DNA of 32,802 nt from Kiritimatiellia bacterium. Its GTDB lineage: Bacteria; Verrucomicrobiota; Kiritimatiellia; RFP12; UBA1067. Where the stretch lies: the NCBI GenBank assembly GCA_016296065.1, contig JAEDKA010000042.1, positions 1 to 32,802 of the forward strand, given 5' to 3'. Under the pieces are notes generated by a model. It did not search any database and was not told the origin of the DNA. It saw only the letters and a program-made list of their open reading frames with translations. Below are positions 15,340 to 23,923 of the stretch, piece after piece (the first letter of the stretch is position 1; each line of letters opens with the position of its first letter). The position numbers and the translations under genes are program-made.

Positions 15340-16153
15340 TATCAATCCACCCCCTGTGGACAAAATCTACAAAGGTCTCCGCTCTGTGGAACCCGAAAGG
15401 TAGCTCACGAACGTCCCAGGGCACGACGCAATCCCAGGCGAACGCGATTGCACTGCGGTTATCCGCAAGCTTCATGCTACGTCTGTATTCGCGTTTCTCC
15501 CTGATGAGCGTCTCCGTATAATACGCATCCTCTCCCACGGCATGGCAATCCGGATAGGCATGATACTGCGCTTTCCAGTACTTCGCGGCAAGATCGCACA
15601 TCTTCTTGGAACGAAGCGAGAACCCCCCGTTTGACGTCCATAGGTTAAACATACGTGCGACAAGTCGAGGGATGAATTTATCGCGCACATACGGCGCCCC
15701 GATGAAATCCCACATGCCGAGAAAGCGATCCAAACCTGGCCTGAGCGGAAAGCCATCATCCTGTATAACCATCAAGTAGTCGGTCGAGAAACGTTCGGCA
15801 AACTTTCCATCACAGTCTGCGCTCATCGTGTAGAGGTTCCCGGGAATCAGGGAAGGCTCAACCTGAATCTCTACGGATGTGAACTTTGCGGCAAATGCGT
15901 TCATCTCGTCGCTTGGCGAATCTGTGACGATTACGGACTTCATCATGCCGCAATTAAGCCATGTCTCCCTGAATGCCGATTCGATACGATAGAACTGCGT
16001 GTCAGGTTTGTCGGAATGTGCACCCCAATAGTAGGCAAGGACCGTGACCAGATCGGAACCCATGCCATAATCAGTTCGGCGATTATGGATTGTATTCAAT
16101 CTCTGTTTCTGCCACCGACAGAGGACATCTGTAGCCGATTTAATTTCCGCCAT
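15329..16153 (-). CDS. DUF5672 domain protein, likely glycosyltransferase
   Basis: The 274 residues contain the DUF5672 core: STDYLMVIQDDGFPL near residue 125, then WDFIGAPYVRDKF, then TSNGGFSLRSKKMCD. The DD pair after a hydrophobic strand and the NGGFSLRS loop look like a GT-A active site, and such proteins occur in surface polysaccharide clusters. The ATG lies in the last codons of the GT4 gene (14-nt overlap) with GGAGG nine nucleotides upstream. A broken piece of a relative is found at 23924-24040. Confidence 0.78.
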   Translation of the reverse strand: MAEIKSATDVLCRWQKQRLNTIHNRRTDYGMGSDLVTVLAYYWGAHSDKPDTQFYRIESAFRETWLNCGMMKSVIVTDSPSDEMNAFAAKFTSVEIQVEPSLIPGNLYTMSADCDGKFAERFSTDYLMVIQDDGFPLRPGLDRFLGMWDFIGAPYVRDKFIPRLVARMFNLWTSNGGFSLRSKKMCDLAAKYWKAQYHAYPDCHAVGEDAYYTETLIREKREYRRSMKLADNRSAIAFAWDCVVPWDVRELPFGFHRAETFVDFVHRGWIDITS

Positions 16154-17384
16154 CTAAAAAAGCCTCCACGCTTTTCTTGAAGTTCTCGTTTGAGAAATGG
16201 TTTTCCACAAATGCCTTACCTCTTGCTCCCACTTCCATGCGAAGCGCAGGGACGTCATAGCACCGACGCAAAATCGTTGCAGCCGCATCAACATCCGCTT
16301 CCGCCCATTCCTTCATGGATGTGAAGTATTCGTCAGGCTTCACGGGCACGAGCCGATAGGGAACCGGGAAAGCGCTCCCTTCCTTGCAAAACTCCGTATT
16401 TGCACTCCAGCCAGTCGCTATCACAGGCTTACCCATCAGCATTGCCTCAGCCATGCCGATTCCAAATCCCTCGCCATGGTGCAGAGAGATGTATATATCG
16501 CAGGCATTGGTCAGACCATACAAATCAGCATGGGACAGATACTCCGTTATAATCGTAAACCTGTCGGCGATGCCCAGCGACGCCGCTTTTCGCTTTATCT
16601 CCGCAAGCTCGGTGGCGTGGCTCTTCGCCCCCATGGTCTTGAACACAAGCCTCACATTCTTCACATCGCGGAACGCCTTTGCAAAGGCGCGAATTGTCGC
16701 CAACGGATTCTTGCGCTTATAAGATCCAAAGTCAAAGGTGAAAAGCACCATGAAATCGTCTCGCCCGATTCCAAACCGATCACGAACATCCTCCCTTAGC
16801 GGCAATGCGACATCAATCTTGCGCAGCGGATAGAGTATCTTGTACACGGGCGCATTGAATTCGCGCTTAAAATATTCCACATTGAAGTCGCTCATCCCTA
16901 TCACAGGATCGTCACCGGCGAGAAACGGCCACACATCGAGGATGCCGTGCTCACCCTCCCAGAACGCAATGCGTGCACGGTTCTTCACCAGCCCATGCGG
17001 GAGCGGACTTCGAAACATCTCAATGACATGGGTATACCTGTGCAAGCGAAACTCCGACCGAGGCGTCAAGATGTCGGCATAGTCCGATTCCGGAACTGCC
17101 ACAGATCGATCCGTCGGGTAAGTCTGGAATGGGATTCCCGCCTCCTTCAGCGCGTGGGCAAAATCGCGATTTGTTTTGGAGTTGCTGGCACCCTGAAACA
17201 TATCGCCAATTATGGTAATGCCCCGAACCGGTGTTGCGTCCTTATCGAGTTGCGACAGACACCGCAACTCGCCTGCCAATCTCCTCCACCGCCATTTTTT
17301 GGATATGTAGTCTTTGACACCTGGCAATCCCCAGACAAAAAACTTCTTAACAAAAGAAAATTGATTACGTATTAATGGCGCCAT
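16140..17384 (-). CDS. Glycosyltransferase family 4, copy 1
   Basis: A GT-B enzyme of 414 residues. VLFTFDFGSYKRKNP opens the donor domain, followed by LVFKTMGAKSH, then the retaining-GT motif HHGEGFGIGMAEAMLMGKP with the conserved Glu residues. The start at 17384 follows the alignment to the paralogue at 24269-25606, whose N-terminus matches from VWGLPGVKDYISKK on. ATGs at 17402 and 17426 are alternatives. A TATAAT at 17445-17450, which includes the SDR stop codon, could start an internal transcript. The sugar specificity is unknown. Confidence 0.85.
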   Translation of the reverse strand: MAPLIRNQFSFVKKFFVWGLPGVKDYISKKWRWRRLAGELRCLSQLDKDATPVRGITIIGDMFQGASNSKTNRDFAHALKEAGIPFQTYPTDRSVAVPESDYADILTPRSEFRLHRYTHVIEMFRSPLPHGLVKNRARIAFWEGEHGILDVWPFLAGDDPVIGMSDFNVEYFKREFNAPVYKILYPLRKIDVALPLREDVRDRFGIGRDDFMVLFTFDFGSYKRKNPLATIRAFAKAFRDVKNVRLVFKTMGAKSHATELAEIKRKAASLGIADRFTIITEYLSHADLYGLTNACDIYISLHHGEGFGIGMAEAMLMGKPVIATGWSANTEFCKEGSAFPVPYRLVPVKPDEYFTSMKEWAEADVDAAATILRRCYDVPALRMEVGARGKAFVENHFSNENFKKSVEAFLDGGN

Positions 17385-17445
17385 TGTTTCACCATTTGTC
17401 ATGTTGGAATAGTTGCATTCATACATCGCTACCAGACGATAAATA

Positions 17446-18366
17446 TTATAGCGAAAATAGTATTGCGTCTTCAAGAGAGACTTTGACTTCAAGGCCAAGC
17501 TCACTGCGGGTACGCTCAATTGAAGGCACATACACCGAAGGTTCTTCACCGACTTTCGGAGTGCCCTTCACAACAATCCCGCTTTTCGAGCCCATGGCAT
17601 CTCGCACGGTTTCGGCGAGTTCTCGTATCGAGACGGCGTGATCAGAACCGACGTTGTACGGTCTTCCACTTTCACCGCGTTCGAGAATCGCAAACAGCCA
17701 TTCAACCAAGTCGTCAGCATAGAGATAACTACGAAGCGGCGTGCCGTCCCCGTTGATGACGATGGGGTTCCCGTCAAGGCAGTTCTGGATGAAGTTACCG
17801 ATAGCAAAGTGAATGCCGCGGTTGAGGTGTGGTCCAACGAAGGCAAAGCAGCGGGCGATTTTCGCTTCCAATCCTGATTCGATCAAAATCTTCTCTGCTT
17901 CCAGCTTGCCTTTCCCGTACGCCGTAAATGGTCGACAATCGTCCTCTTCGTTTGCCGGAGCGGTTCTTGGCCCATAGACGGCGCCCGAACTTGTAAAAAG
18001 CACTTTTGGACATCCGGTAGTCATTGCAAACTCGGCGATATGCTTTGTGCCATCCAATATGACGCTTGTCATTTCATCGTCTGACATAGTCGTAACTGCG
18101 CTTGTCGCGGCATGGATGATGGCGTCAAAATATCCGCCGGGAAATGCAAAGTCGCGTACATCGCCTGCCACAAACGAAATCCCTGGTTGGTTGGCAAGCG
18201 CAGCGTTTGCGGATTTGAATTGCTCTGGAGAGCGAGAGAGAACCACCCACTCCGCCTTGGCCCACGACCATTCGGGGTGGCGCAGGCGGTAGTCGAGCAT
18301 CGACTTGCCGAAGAAGCCAGTTCCGCCGGTGATGAAGAGGCGTCTTATCTTGTCACTACTCGTCAT
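17446..18366 (-). CDS. SDR reductase/epimerase, YerF-like candidate
   Basis: An extended short-chain dehydrogenase of 306 residues: TGGTGFFGKSM binds NAD(P), TSSGAVYGPR carries the catalytic Ser, and TAYGKGKLEAEK the YxxxK pair. It begins inside the last codons of the ThDP gene (11-nt overlap). In Yersinia, YerF reduces the keto group left in the two-carbon branch after YerE action. The order here, rfbFGH then ThDP enzyme then SDR, supports that role. A CDP-paratose or abequose synthase type reductase is the main alternative. Confidence 0.8.
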   Translation of the reverse strand: MTSSDKIRRLFITGGTGFFGKSMLDYRLRHPEWSWAKAEWVVLSRSPEQFKSANAALANQPGISFVAGDVRDFAFPGGYFDAIIHAATSAVTTMSDDEMTSVILDGTKHIAEFAMTTGCPKVLFTSSGAVYGPRTAPANEEDDCRPFTAYGKGKLEAEKILIESGLEAKIARCFAFVGPHLNRGIHFAIGNFIQNCLDGNPIVINGDGTPLRSYLYADDLVEWLFAILERGESGRPYNVGSDHAVSIRELAETVRDAMGSKSGIVVKGTPKVGEEPSVYVPSIERTRSELGLEVKVSLEDAILFSL

Positions 18367-20173
18367 GCACCCGCCCTAGTTTTTGTTGTTTTGGCAGCAT
18401 CCACTTCGCACGCTCTTCTTCCGGTAGGAACGGCGCCATGTCGTCGAGAGGTTCCGAAACCATAGTGCCGTCAGGCAACCGCTTCGATGCCGCTTTCGGA
18501 CCAAGCACCTCGAATGGATCAAGCAAGACTTCAACGACGACCGGCCCATTCACTGCGAATATTTCAGGCATTTTTTCATCCAGCTCTTGATTGGTAGAAA
18601 GTCTGAAATATGGCAGATCGTATGCAGCTGCCAGTTTCTCAAAGGATGGAAGCACGACCCCAGACCCGGCCTCAGAACCTACAAAGAACCCGCCGAAGAA
18701 AGCCTTCTGCGTCGTCTTTATCGAGAGGTAGCCTCCGTTGTTGTAAACCAGAAGTGCGACCGGGAGATTGTAGTTCTTCAGTGTCTGCAGTTCCTGAAGG
18801 TTCATTTGAATCGAACCATCTCCCTCAAAGCACACCACACGACGATCTCCGCCCGCGAACGCCGCGCCTATCGCCGCAGGAAGGCCATACCCCATCGATG
18901 CACAGGCTTCATTAGAGAACATGCGCATTCCCTTGCGGATCGGAATGGACTGGAACGTCGAAGTATATGCAATGCCGTTTGAAGTCACAACAGTTAGAGG
19001 ATCGGGCGCATGGCGCACAACGGCCTCAGGCAATACATAGCTTGACACATAGTCGGTCCTCTCGCGATGTTCGGGCAAGATTACTGGATATTTTTCCTTC
19101 ACTCGACGGCAATAATCAAGCCATTCTTCTTTCGGAGGCATTGATGCCAACGAACAATGGAGCATCTTCAGGAACTCGCCGGCGTCCGAAAGTATCTTGA
19201 TGTCTGGTTTGAACGTCGGCTTGTTCAACTCTGCATCATCGACATCAATCATTACCTTTGTAGCACCTCTTGCCACCGTATCGTATGCATATCCGCAGAT
19301 GCGTATGCCCATTCTGGTGCCAAGTACAATGAACAGGTCGCTGTTCTGCATTATGAAATTCGCCGGGCGCTCGCCAAGAATGCCAGGGCGACCGAAGAAG
19401 AGCGGATGATCCGAGGGTATGAGGTCGATGCCGGAAATCGAGGTCAACACCGGAATGTTCAGCGATTCGGACACTTCTAAAAAAAGCTTCTCGGCTCGCG
19501 CATTGCGCACACCAGACCCAACGATAATCGCAGGCCTTTTGGAATTCTTCAGTAGTGATGCAACTTCAGCAACTTGCTGTTGTGTCGGAACACAAAGCGG
19601 TTCGGCAAATGAAGGTTTGCCATCAGTCGCAATAAGGCTCTCAGGCATTTCTGCGGCCTGTATGTCAAGCGGAACGTCAATCCACACTGGACCAGGACGT
19701 CCGCTCTGGCAGAGTTCCCAAGCTTCTGCCATCGTATCCGGAACATCCTCAATCTTCATCACCGTCTTCGCCATCTTCGTCATCGGACGCGCTGCATCAA
19801 CGATGTTGTATTCCTGGTCGCCAAGCTGCCGGAGCTTCAGATGTGGGCAAGAGGTTATCATTGTTGCGCGCTTGATCTGCCCAGAAATCACGATCATCGG
19901 AACGGAATCGAGCCATGCCCCCATCACACCAGTCAATGCATTCGTCCCTCCTGGCCCTGTAGTGACGCTCACGACACCTGGCATCCCTGACATTCTTGCA
20001 TAACCTTCCGCCGCCATCGCACACGCCTGCTCATGAAGATTACAGACATACTTTATGCGCGTCTCTCGACCAAGCGCATCGTTGAGATGCATGGCACCTC
20101 CGCCCGTAACAAGAAAAACGTGCTTAACGCCCTTATCAGCCAAGAACTTCCAGATGTAATCTGCAACTCTCAT
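18356..20173 (-). CDS. ThDP-dependent carboligase, YerE-like candidate
   Basis: The 605-residue protein has the three-domain layout of acetolactate synthase: CNLHEQACAMAAEGYAR with the ThDP-activating Glu (residue 48), SVTTGPGGTNALTG, a central FAD-type domain, and the ThDP/Mg motif GDGSIQMNLQELQTL with NNGGYLSI. It is not part of an ilv operon and has no regulatory subunit beside it. Between rfbH and an SDR gene it best fits YerE, which transfers a two-carbon unit from pyruvate to C4 of CDP-3,6-dideoxy-4-keto-D-glucose. The substrate is inferred. Confidence 0.82.
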   Translation of the reverse strand: MRVADYIWKFLADKGVKHVFLVTGGGAMHLNDALGRETRIKYVCNLHEQACAMAAEGYARMSGMPGVVSVTTGPGGTNALTGVMGAWLDSVPMIVISGQIKRATMITSCPHLKLRQLGDQEYNIVDAARPMTKMAKTVMKIEDVPDTMAEAWELCQSGRPGPVWIDVPLDIQAAEMPESLIATDGKPSFAEPLCVPTQQQVAEVASLLKNSKRPAIIVGSGVRNARAEKLFLEVSESLNIPVLTSISGIDLIPSDHPLFFGRPGILGERPANFIMQNSDLFIVLGTRMGIRICGYAYDTVARGATKVMIDVDDAELNKPTFKPDIKILSDAGEFLKMLHCSLASMPPKEEWLDYCRRVKEKYPVILPEHRERTDYVSSYVLPEAVVRHAPDPLTVVTSNGIAYTSTFQSIPIRKGMRMFSNEACASMGYGLPAAIGAAFAGGDRRVVCFEGDGSIQMNLQELQTLKNYNLPVALLVYNNGGYLSIKTTQKAFFGGFFVGSEAGSGVVLPSFEKLAAAYDLPYFRLSTNQELDEKMPEIFAVNGPVVVEVLLDPFEVLGPKAASKRLPDGTMVSEPLDDMAPFLPEEERAKWMLPKQQKLGRVHDE

Positions 20174-20204
20174 GCTCTTTCTTCCTCTACACGTTCTACA
20201 TGTT
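20174..20204 (-). repeat. 9-bp tandem repeats between rfbH and the ThDP gene
   Basis: Read on the minus strand, the last codons of rfbH and the spacer contain GTGTAGAAC, ATGTAGAAC and GTGTAGAGG in tandem, followed by GGAAGAAAGAGC and the ATG. The first unit includes the rfbH stop codon. The last unit creates the purine-rich ribosome-binding site, so unit number could affect expression. Confidence 0.6.
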
Positions 20205-21533
20205 CTACACGGCTAAACAGAATTGGCGTATCGTCTCCACCATGTAGTCGATCTTCGCGTCGCCCATGCCTGGGTAGAGACCTATCCAGAGCGAAGAGTT
20301 CATTATCGTGTCGGTGTTGGTGAGAGAACCGGCTATGCGATAGTTGAGACCTTCCTTCAGCGACTCGCAGCAAGGGTGCTTTGTGATGTTTCCAGCAAAA
20401 AGATTGCGCGTCTGGATGTTCTTTGACTCAAGGTGCTTTGCGAGGTCGTTGCGCGAAAATCCCGCGTCGGGCTTGACGGTCATCAGAAAACCAAACCACG
20501 ACGGATCGCTTTCGGGATACGGACGGAAGATGCTAATAGTCCCCAAGTCCTTAAGCCCGTCGTAGAGCCGTGCATAGTTATTCTTGCGCTTCTCGACAAA
20601 CGACGGGAACTTCTCAAGCTGTGCGCATCCGACCGCCGCCTGGAGGTCGGTCGCCTTCAGGTTGTAGCCAAAGTGCGAATAAACGTACTTGTGGTCATAA
20701 CCGAGCGGCAGCGAGCCAAACTGCTTAGTGAAACGGCACCCGCAGGTGTTGTCCACTCCAGATTCACACCAGCAGTCGCGTCCCCAGTCGCGAATGGAGA
20801 GCGCGATTTTCTTGAGGAGCGGGTTGTCCGTATAGACCGCACCGCCCTCACCCATTGTCATGTGGTGCGGAGGGTAGAAGCTCGACGTGCCGATATCGCC
20901 CCAGGTTCCAGTGAACTTGCCGTCATATTTCGATCCGAGCGCGTCGCAGTTGTCCTCGATGAGCCAAAGGTTGTGTTTCTCGCAGAAGTCCTTAACAGCT
21001 TTGATGTTGAATGGATTACCAAGCGTATGCGCGAGCATGACGGCCTTTGTCTTGGACGAAACCGCCGCCTCAAGCTTAGACGCGTCAATGTTCGCCGTAT
21101 CAAGCTCGACATCGACAAACACCGGGACGGCCCCATATTGCACAATCGGCGCGATCGTCGTCGGGAAGCCCGCCGCGACAGTAATCACTTCATCGCCACG
21201 CTTCACCTGGCGCTCTCCAAGAAGCGGTGAGGTCAACGTTGCAAAGGCAAGGAGATTGGCGGACGAACCGGAATTGACGAGGAGCGCCCAGCGAACGCCA
21301 AGATACTCGGCAAGCCCCTTTTCGAACTGACGCGACCAATGTCCGTAGGTGAGCCAGAACTCCAGCGACGCGTCGACGAGGTTCTGCATTTCCTTCTCGT
21401 CGAAGACGCGGCCTGCATAGTTGACGCGAGACTTGCCGGGCGCAAATGGCTCGTCTTGCTTTGCCTTGTGGACAAGCCGATAGTATTCGGCCGTTTTTTC
21501 AAGTATGTCTTTCCGAAGTTCTGCCGCTGTCAT
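20205..21533 (-). CDS. rfbH: CDP-4-keto-6-deoxyglucose 3-dehydrase (E1)
   Basis: RfbH is a PMP- and [2Fe-2S]-dependent enzyme that removes the C3 hydroxyl of CDP-4-keto-6-deoxy-D-glucose, giving the 3,6-dideoxy series. It resembles DegT aminotransferases but has His in place of the PLP-binding Lys, seen here in SFYPPHHMTMGEGG (His 223/224). The iron-sulfur ligands are present: Cys196 in EDNCDALG and Cys254, 256, 264 and 266 in RDCWCESGVDNTCGCRF. It is 442 residues from the ATG at 21533, which overlaps the rfbG stop as ATGA. The usual flavin reductase partner (RfbI/E3) is not in the window. Confidence 0.95.
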   Translation of the reverse strand: MTAAELRKDILEKTAEYYRLVHKAKQDEPFAPGKSRVNYAGRVFDEKEMQNLVDASLEFWLTYGHWSRQFEKGLAEYLGVRWALLVNSGSSANLLAFATLTSPLLGERQVKRGDEVITVAAGFPTTIAPIVQYGAVPVFVDVELDTANIDASKLEAAVSSKTKAVMLAHTLGNPFNIKAVKDFCEKHNLWLIEDNCDALGSKYDGKFTGTWGDIGTSSFYPPHHMTMGEGGAVYTDNPLLKKIALSIRDWGRDCWCESGVDNTCGCRFTKQFGSLPLGYDHKYVYSHFGYNLKATDLQAAVGCAQLEKFPSFVEKRKNNYARLYDGLKDLGTISIFRPYPESDPSWFGFLMTVKPDAGFSRNDLAKHLESKNIQTRNLFAGNITKHPCCESLKEGLNYRIAGSLTNTDTIMNSSLWIGLYPGMGDAKIDYMVETIRQFCLAV

Positions 21534-22609
21534 ACCGAATACTCCACTATCTGCCGGCGTGTCGCAACAAGAGGCTTTTCGCCTTTTTCCACCGACTTGT
21601 ACCACTTTACGGTTTCCTCAATTGTCTTCTCGAATGCCCACTTGGGCTTCCAGCCAAGTATACGCTTCGCCTTGCGGATGTCGAGGTTGAGAAGCCCTGC
21701 TTCGTGGACGGCCTTTGGATCGGACTTGTCAACCCACCCGCCCTTCGTCCACTTTAGAATCTCCTCAATCAGCTCTTTAACAGTTCTGTTCGCTTTCGGA
21801 TCCGGGCCGAAGTTGAACCCGCTTGCGAAGTCGCTAAAGCGCTCGCGCGTCGCAAGCGCCGCGCCAAGGGTGAGATAACCACCCAATGGCTCAAGAACAT
21901 GCTGCCAGGGTCGCGTCGAAGTCTTGTTGCGCACGGGGATCGCTTCGCCCTTGGCAAGCGCACGCATGGCGTCGGGCACAATCCTGTCCAAAGCCCAGTC
22001 GCCACCGCCGATTACGTTGCCCGCACGAGCAGAGGCGACCCAAACTGGAGAATCGGGAGTGCCGAAGAACGAGCGTCGATAAGAAGAGATAACAAGCTCG
22101 TCGCAGCCCTTGGAGCAACTGTATGGATCATAGCCGCCCATAGGATCGTCTTCCCTATAGGGACGAGCCGTCTCCTTGTTCTCATAGCACTTGTCCGTGG
22201 TTATGCAGACAATCGAACATCTATTCTTGCTATTGCGAAATACCTGCCGCGCCGCTTCGAGAACATTGATAGTCCCCATCACATTAGTGTCGAATGTCTC
22301 GACGGGTTTCTCGTACGACAATCTCACCAAAGGCTGCGCCGCAAGATGGAACACGAAATCCGGCCTGATGCGGCGCATTACGCCAGTAACTGTCGCCAAA
22401 TCGCGTATGTCGCCAATTGTATGCGACTTTATGCGCCTGGATAGCCGCAGCTGATTGAAAAGGCTCGGCCTGGTAGGCGGCGGCAAAGCAAGCCCATGAA
22501 CTTCCGCGCCCAGAACCAAAAGCCACTCGCAGAGCCACGAGCCCTTGAAACCCGTGTGCCCCGTGACAAGGACTTTTCGATTTCTGTAGCAATCTAATTT
22601 TGTTCTCAT
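21530..22609 (-). CDS. rfbG: CDP-glucose 4,6-dehydratase
   Basis: RfbG turns CDP-glucose into CDP-4-keto-6-deoxyglucose using bound NAD. It has 359 residues, with VLVTGHTGFKGSWL at the cofactor site, FHLAAQPLVRLSYE, ITTDKCYEN, DPYSCSKGCDE (YxxxK) and ARAGNVIGGGDWA, all characteristic of this subfamily rather than of dTDP-glucose dehydratases. It is the second full-length step of the CDP-dideoxysugar operon. Confidence 0.96.
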   Translation of the reverse strand: MRTKLDCYRNRKVLVTGHTGFKGSWLCEWLLVLGAEVHGLALPPPTRPSLFNQLRLSRRIKSHTIGDIRDLATVTGVMRRIRPDFVFHLAAQPLVRLSYEKPVETFDTNVMGTINVLEAARQVFRNSKNRCSIVCITTDKCYENKETARPYREDDPMGGYDPYSCSKGCDELVISSYRRSFFGTPDSPVWVASARAGNVIGGGDWALDRIVPDAMRALAKGEAIPVRNKTSTRPWQHVLEPLGGYLTLGAALATRERFSDFASGFNFGPDPKANRTVKELIEEILKWTKGGWVDKSDPKAVHEAGLLNLDIRKAKRILGWKPKWAFEKTIEETVKWYKSVEKGEKPLVATRRQIVEYSV

Positions 22610-22611
22610 CT

Positions 22612-22650
22612 TCTAACAGCTAACAACTAACGACTATCGACTAACGACTA
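22612..22650 (-). repeat. Short tandem repeats between rfbF and rfbG
   Basis: On the minus strand the 42-bp spacer is almost entirely built of 7-8 bp units of the type TAGTCGT and TAGTTGT (five to six units), ending at the rfbG ATG. No proper Shine-Dalgarno sequence remains. The low complexity differs from all other spacers in the operon. Confidence 0.65.
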
Positions 22651-22651
22651 C

Positions 22652-23428
22652 TCACCACACCTTCCACGGTGCCCTTCCCTCGGCATACAGCTTTTCAAGT
22701 ATGTCATGCTCGCGCATATTGTCCATGCACTGCCAGAAGCCGCGATGGACATAGCTCTTGAGCTCGCCCTCCGCCGCGAGGCGTTCGAGAGGCTCGCGCT
22801 CAAACACGCAATTGTCACCGGAAAGGTAGTCGAATATCTTTGGATTCAGCACCATGAACCCGGCGTTGATTGGAGAGGAATCCGCCGCCGATTTTTCTCG
22901 GAATGCTCGCACCGAGTTGTTTTCGCCGATGTCGAGCGTACCCTTCTGCTGCTCGGGTATGACTGCCGTGAGCGTGGCAACCTTGCCGTGGGCTTTGTGG
23001 AACGCCAGCAGATCTTTGATGTTGACATCGCAAACGCCGTCTCCGTATGTCATCATGAAAGGCTCGTCTCCAACATATTCGCGCACTCTGGCTATTCGAC
23101 CGCCTGTCATAGTCGCGAGGCCAGTGTCGACAATTGTCACCCTCCATGGCTCGCAAGTGCTGCGGTGGACAACCATGTCGCTTTTACCTCCAGAAAAGTC
23201 AAACGTGACGTCGCTGGCGTGCAGATAGCGGTTGGAAAACCAATCCTTGATCATATGCTGCTTGTATCCGGCGCAGACGATAAACTCGTTGAAGCCATAA
23301 TGCGAATACGTCTTCATTATATGCCAGAGAATAGGCATGCCGCCTATCTCGACCATAGGTTTCGGACGAAACACGCTCGCTTCCAAGATGCGCGTTCCTG
23401 CCCCGCCAGCAAGAAGTACCACTTTCAT
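22652..23428 (-). CDS. rfbF: Glucose-1-phosphate cytidylyltransferase
   Basis: RfbF makes CDP-glucose from glucose-1-phosphate and CTP, the entry step to CDP-3,6-dideoxysugars. The 258 residues start VVLLAGGAGTRI with FRPKPMVEIGG, the nucleotidyltransferase signature, then MMTYGDGVCDVNI (metal-binding Asp), GTLDIGENN, NAGFMVLNP and the family-specific ending RGFWQCMDNMREHDIL. The ATG overlaps the stop of a 41-residue leader ORF as ATGA. Confidence 0.96.
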   Translation of the reverse strand: MKVVLLAGGAGTRILEASVFRPKPMVEIGGMPILWHIMKTYSHYGFNEFIVCAGYKQHMIKDWFSNRYLHASDVTFDFSGGKSDMVVHRSTCEPWRVTIVDTGLATMTGGRIARVREYVGDEPFMMTYGDGVCDVNIKDLLAFHKAHGKVATLTAVIPEQQKGTLDIGENNSVRAFREKSAADSSPINAGFMVLNPKIFDYLSGDNCVFEREPLERLAAEGELKSYVHRGFWQCMDNMREHDILEKLYAEGRAPWKVW

Positions 23429-23550
23429 ATCAGATTTCCTTTCAAAACAACGCTTCGTACATACGACTTCTCCTCGATGCCCTTCTTCCAGGCCTCAAGG
23501 TCGTGCGCCAGATACGGCGGCAGGTTTCGCTCGTACATCTCGTTCTCCAT
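23425..23550 (-). CDS. 41-residue leader ORF coupled to rfbF
   Basis: From ATG at 23550 the frame encodes a charged 41-residue peptide containing YERNLPPYLAHDLEAWKKG and ends with TGA overlapping the rfbF ATG (ATGA). The operon's TATAAT box ends 7 nt before this ATG. AAAGGA inside its last codons could serve as the rfbF ribosome-binding site. I do not recognise it with certainty; the LPPYLAHDLEAW stretch resembles short conserved proteins of unknown function in gut bacteria. It is either a small protein or a translated leader that feeds ribosomes to rfbF. Confidence 0.6.
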   Translation of the reverse strand: MENEMYERNLPPYLAHDLEAWKKGIEEKSYVRSVVLKGNLI

Positions 23551-23557
23551 CGGCAAT

Positions 23558-23563
23558 ATTATA
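23558..23563 (-). promoter_or_regulatory. Promoter -10 box of the dideoxysugar operon
   Basis: The minus strand reads GATTTTTGCTATAATATTGCCG and then ATG of the leader ORF: 7 nt from TATAAT to the start codon, so the transcript should be leaderless. No other strong promoter is visible before the rfbG, rfbH and ThDP genes, so this one may drive the 7-kb operon. Confidence 0.7.
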
Positions 23564-23615
23564 GCAAAAATCAGGCAACCTCACCGTGGTTACATGGCGA
23601 TTTGGGAAGGGAAAT

Positions 23616-23689
23616 GAATTCCGTTTTTCTGGCTCCCGAATTCCAGTTTTCAAGCAGATGTCCGAACACAGTTCGGACATCAAATCTGG
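23616..23689 (+). repeat. 22-bp iterons plus REP-like hairpin, copy 1
   Basis: Two 22-bp units beginning GAATTCC (23616, 23638) are followed by the hairpin TGTCCGAAC-ACA-GTTCGGACA (23659-23679) and the tail TCAAATCTGG. It lies 15 bp beyond the 3' end of the transposase remnant, as copy 3 lies beyond the complete transposase gene. Confidence 0.8.
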
Positions 23690-23704
23690 AGCGGGAGGCG
23701 CTTC

Positions 23705-23923
23705 TCATGCGTCGCTTCTTGCCAGCACCTGCGGGCCAGCTGCTTTCCAGTAGAGCGCAAGGCCCTCGCCCGAGGTCGCGATCTCTATTATCTCGGCGTT
23801 GAGGTCGAGGCAGGCGCGGCGGCCAAACTCGGTCTCGACGTTGTCGTTCTCCTCGGCAAATCGCTCTATGCACAGCGCAGTCTCGTTGACGACCAAAACC
23901 GACTTCAGCCGCCCGCAGTGCCG
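23705..23923 (-). pseudogene. C-terminal remnant of a RAYT transposase
   Basis: The minus-strand frame ending at 23705 encodes VETEFGRRACLDLNAEIIEI and ends GPQVLARSDA, nearly identical to the last ~45 residues of the transposase at 26968-28053. Farther upstream the match weakens (IERFAEEN versus IEPFAENR) and stops at a TAG that is also the stop of the DUF5672-like fragment. The N-terminal catalytic half is missing, so it is a decayed second copy. Confidence 0.85.

Noticed and set aside
18356..20173. Acetolactate synthase for branched-chain amino acids (ilvB)
   Set aside because: No ilvN, ilvC or leu genes are adjacent. The gene is embedded between rfbH and an SDR gene with overlapping ends, which points to sugar nucleotide modification.
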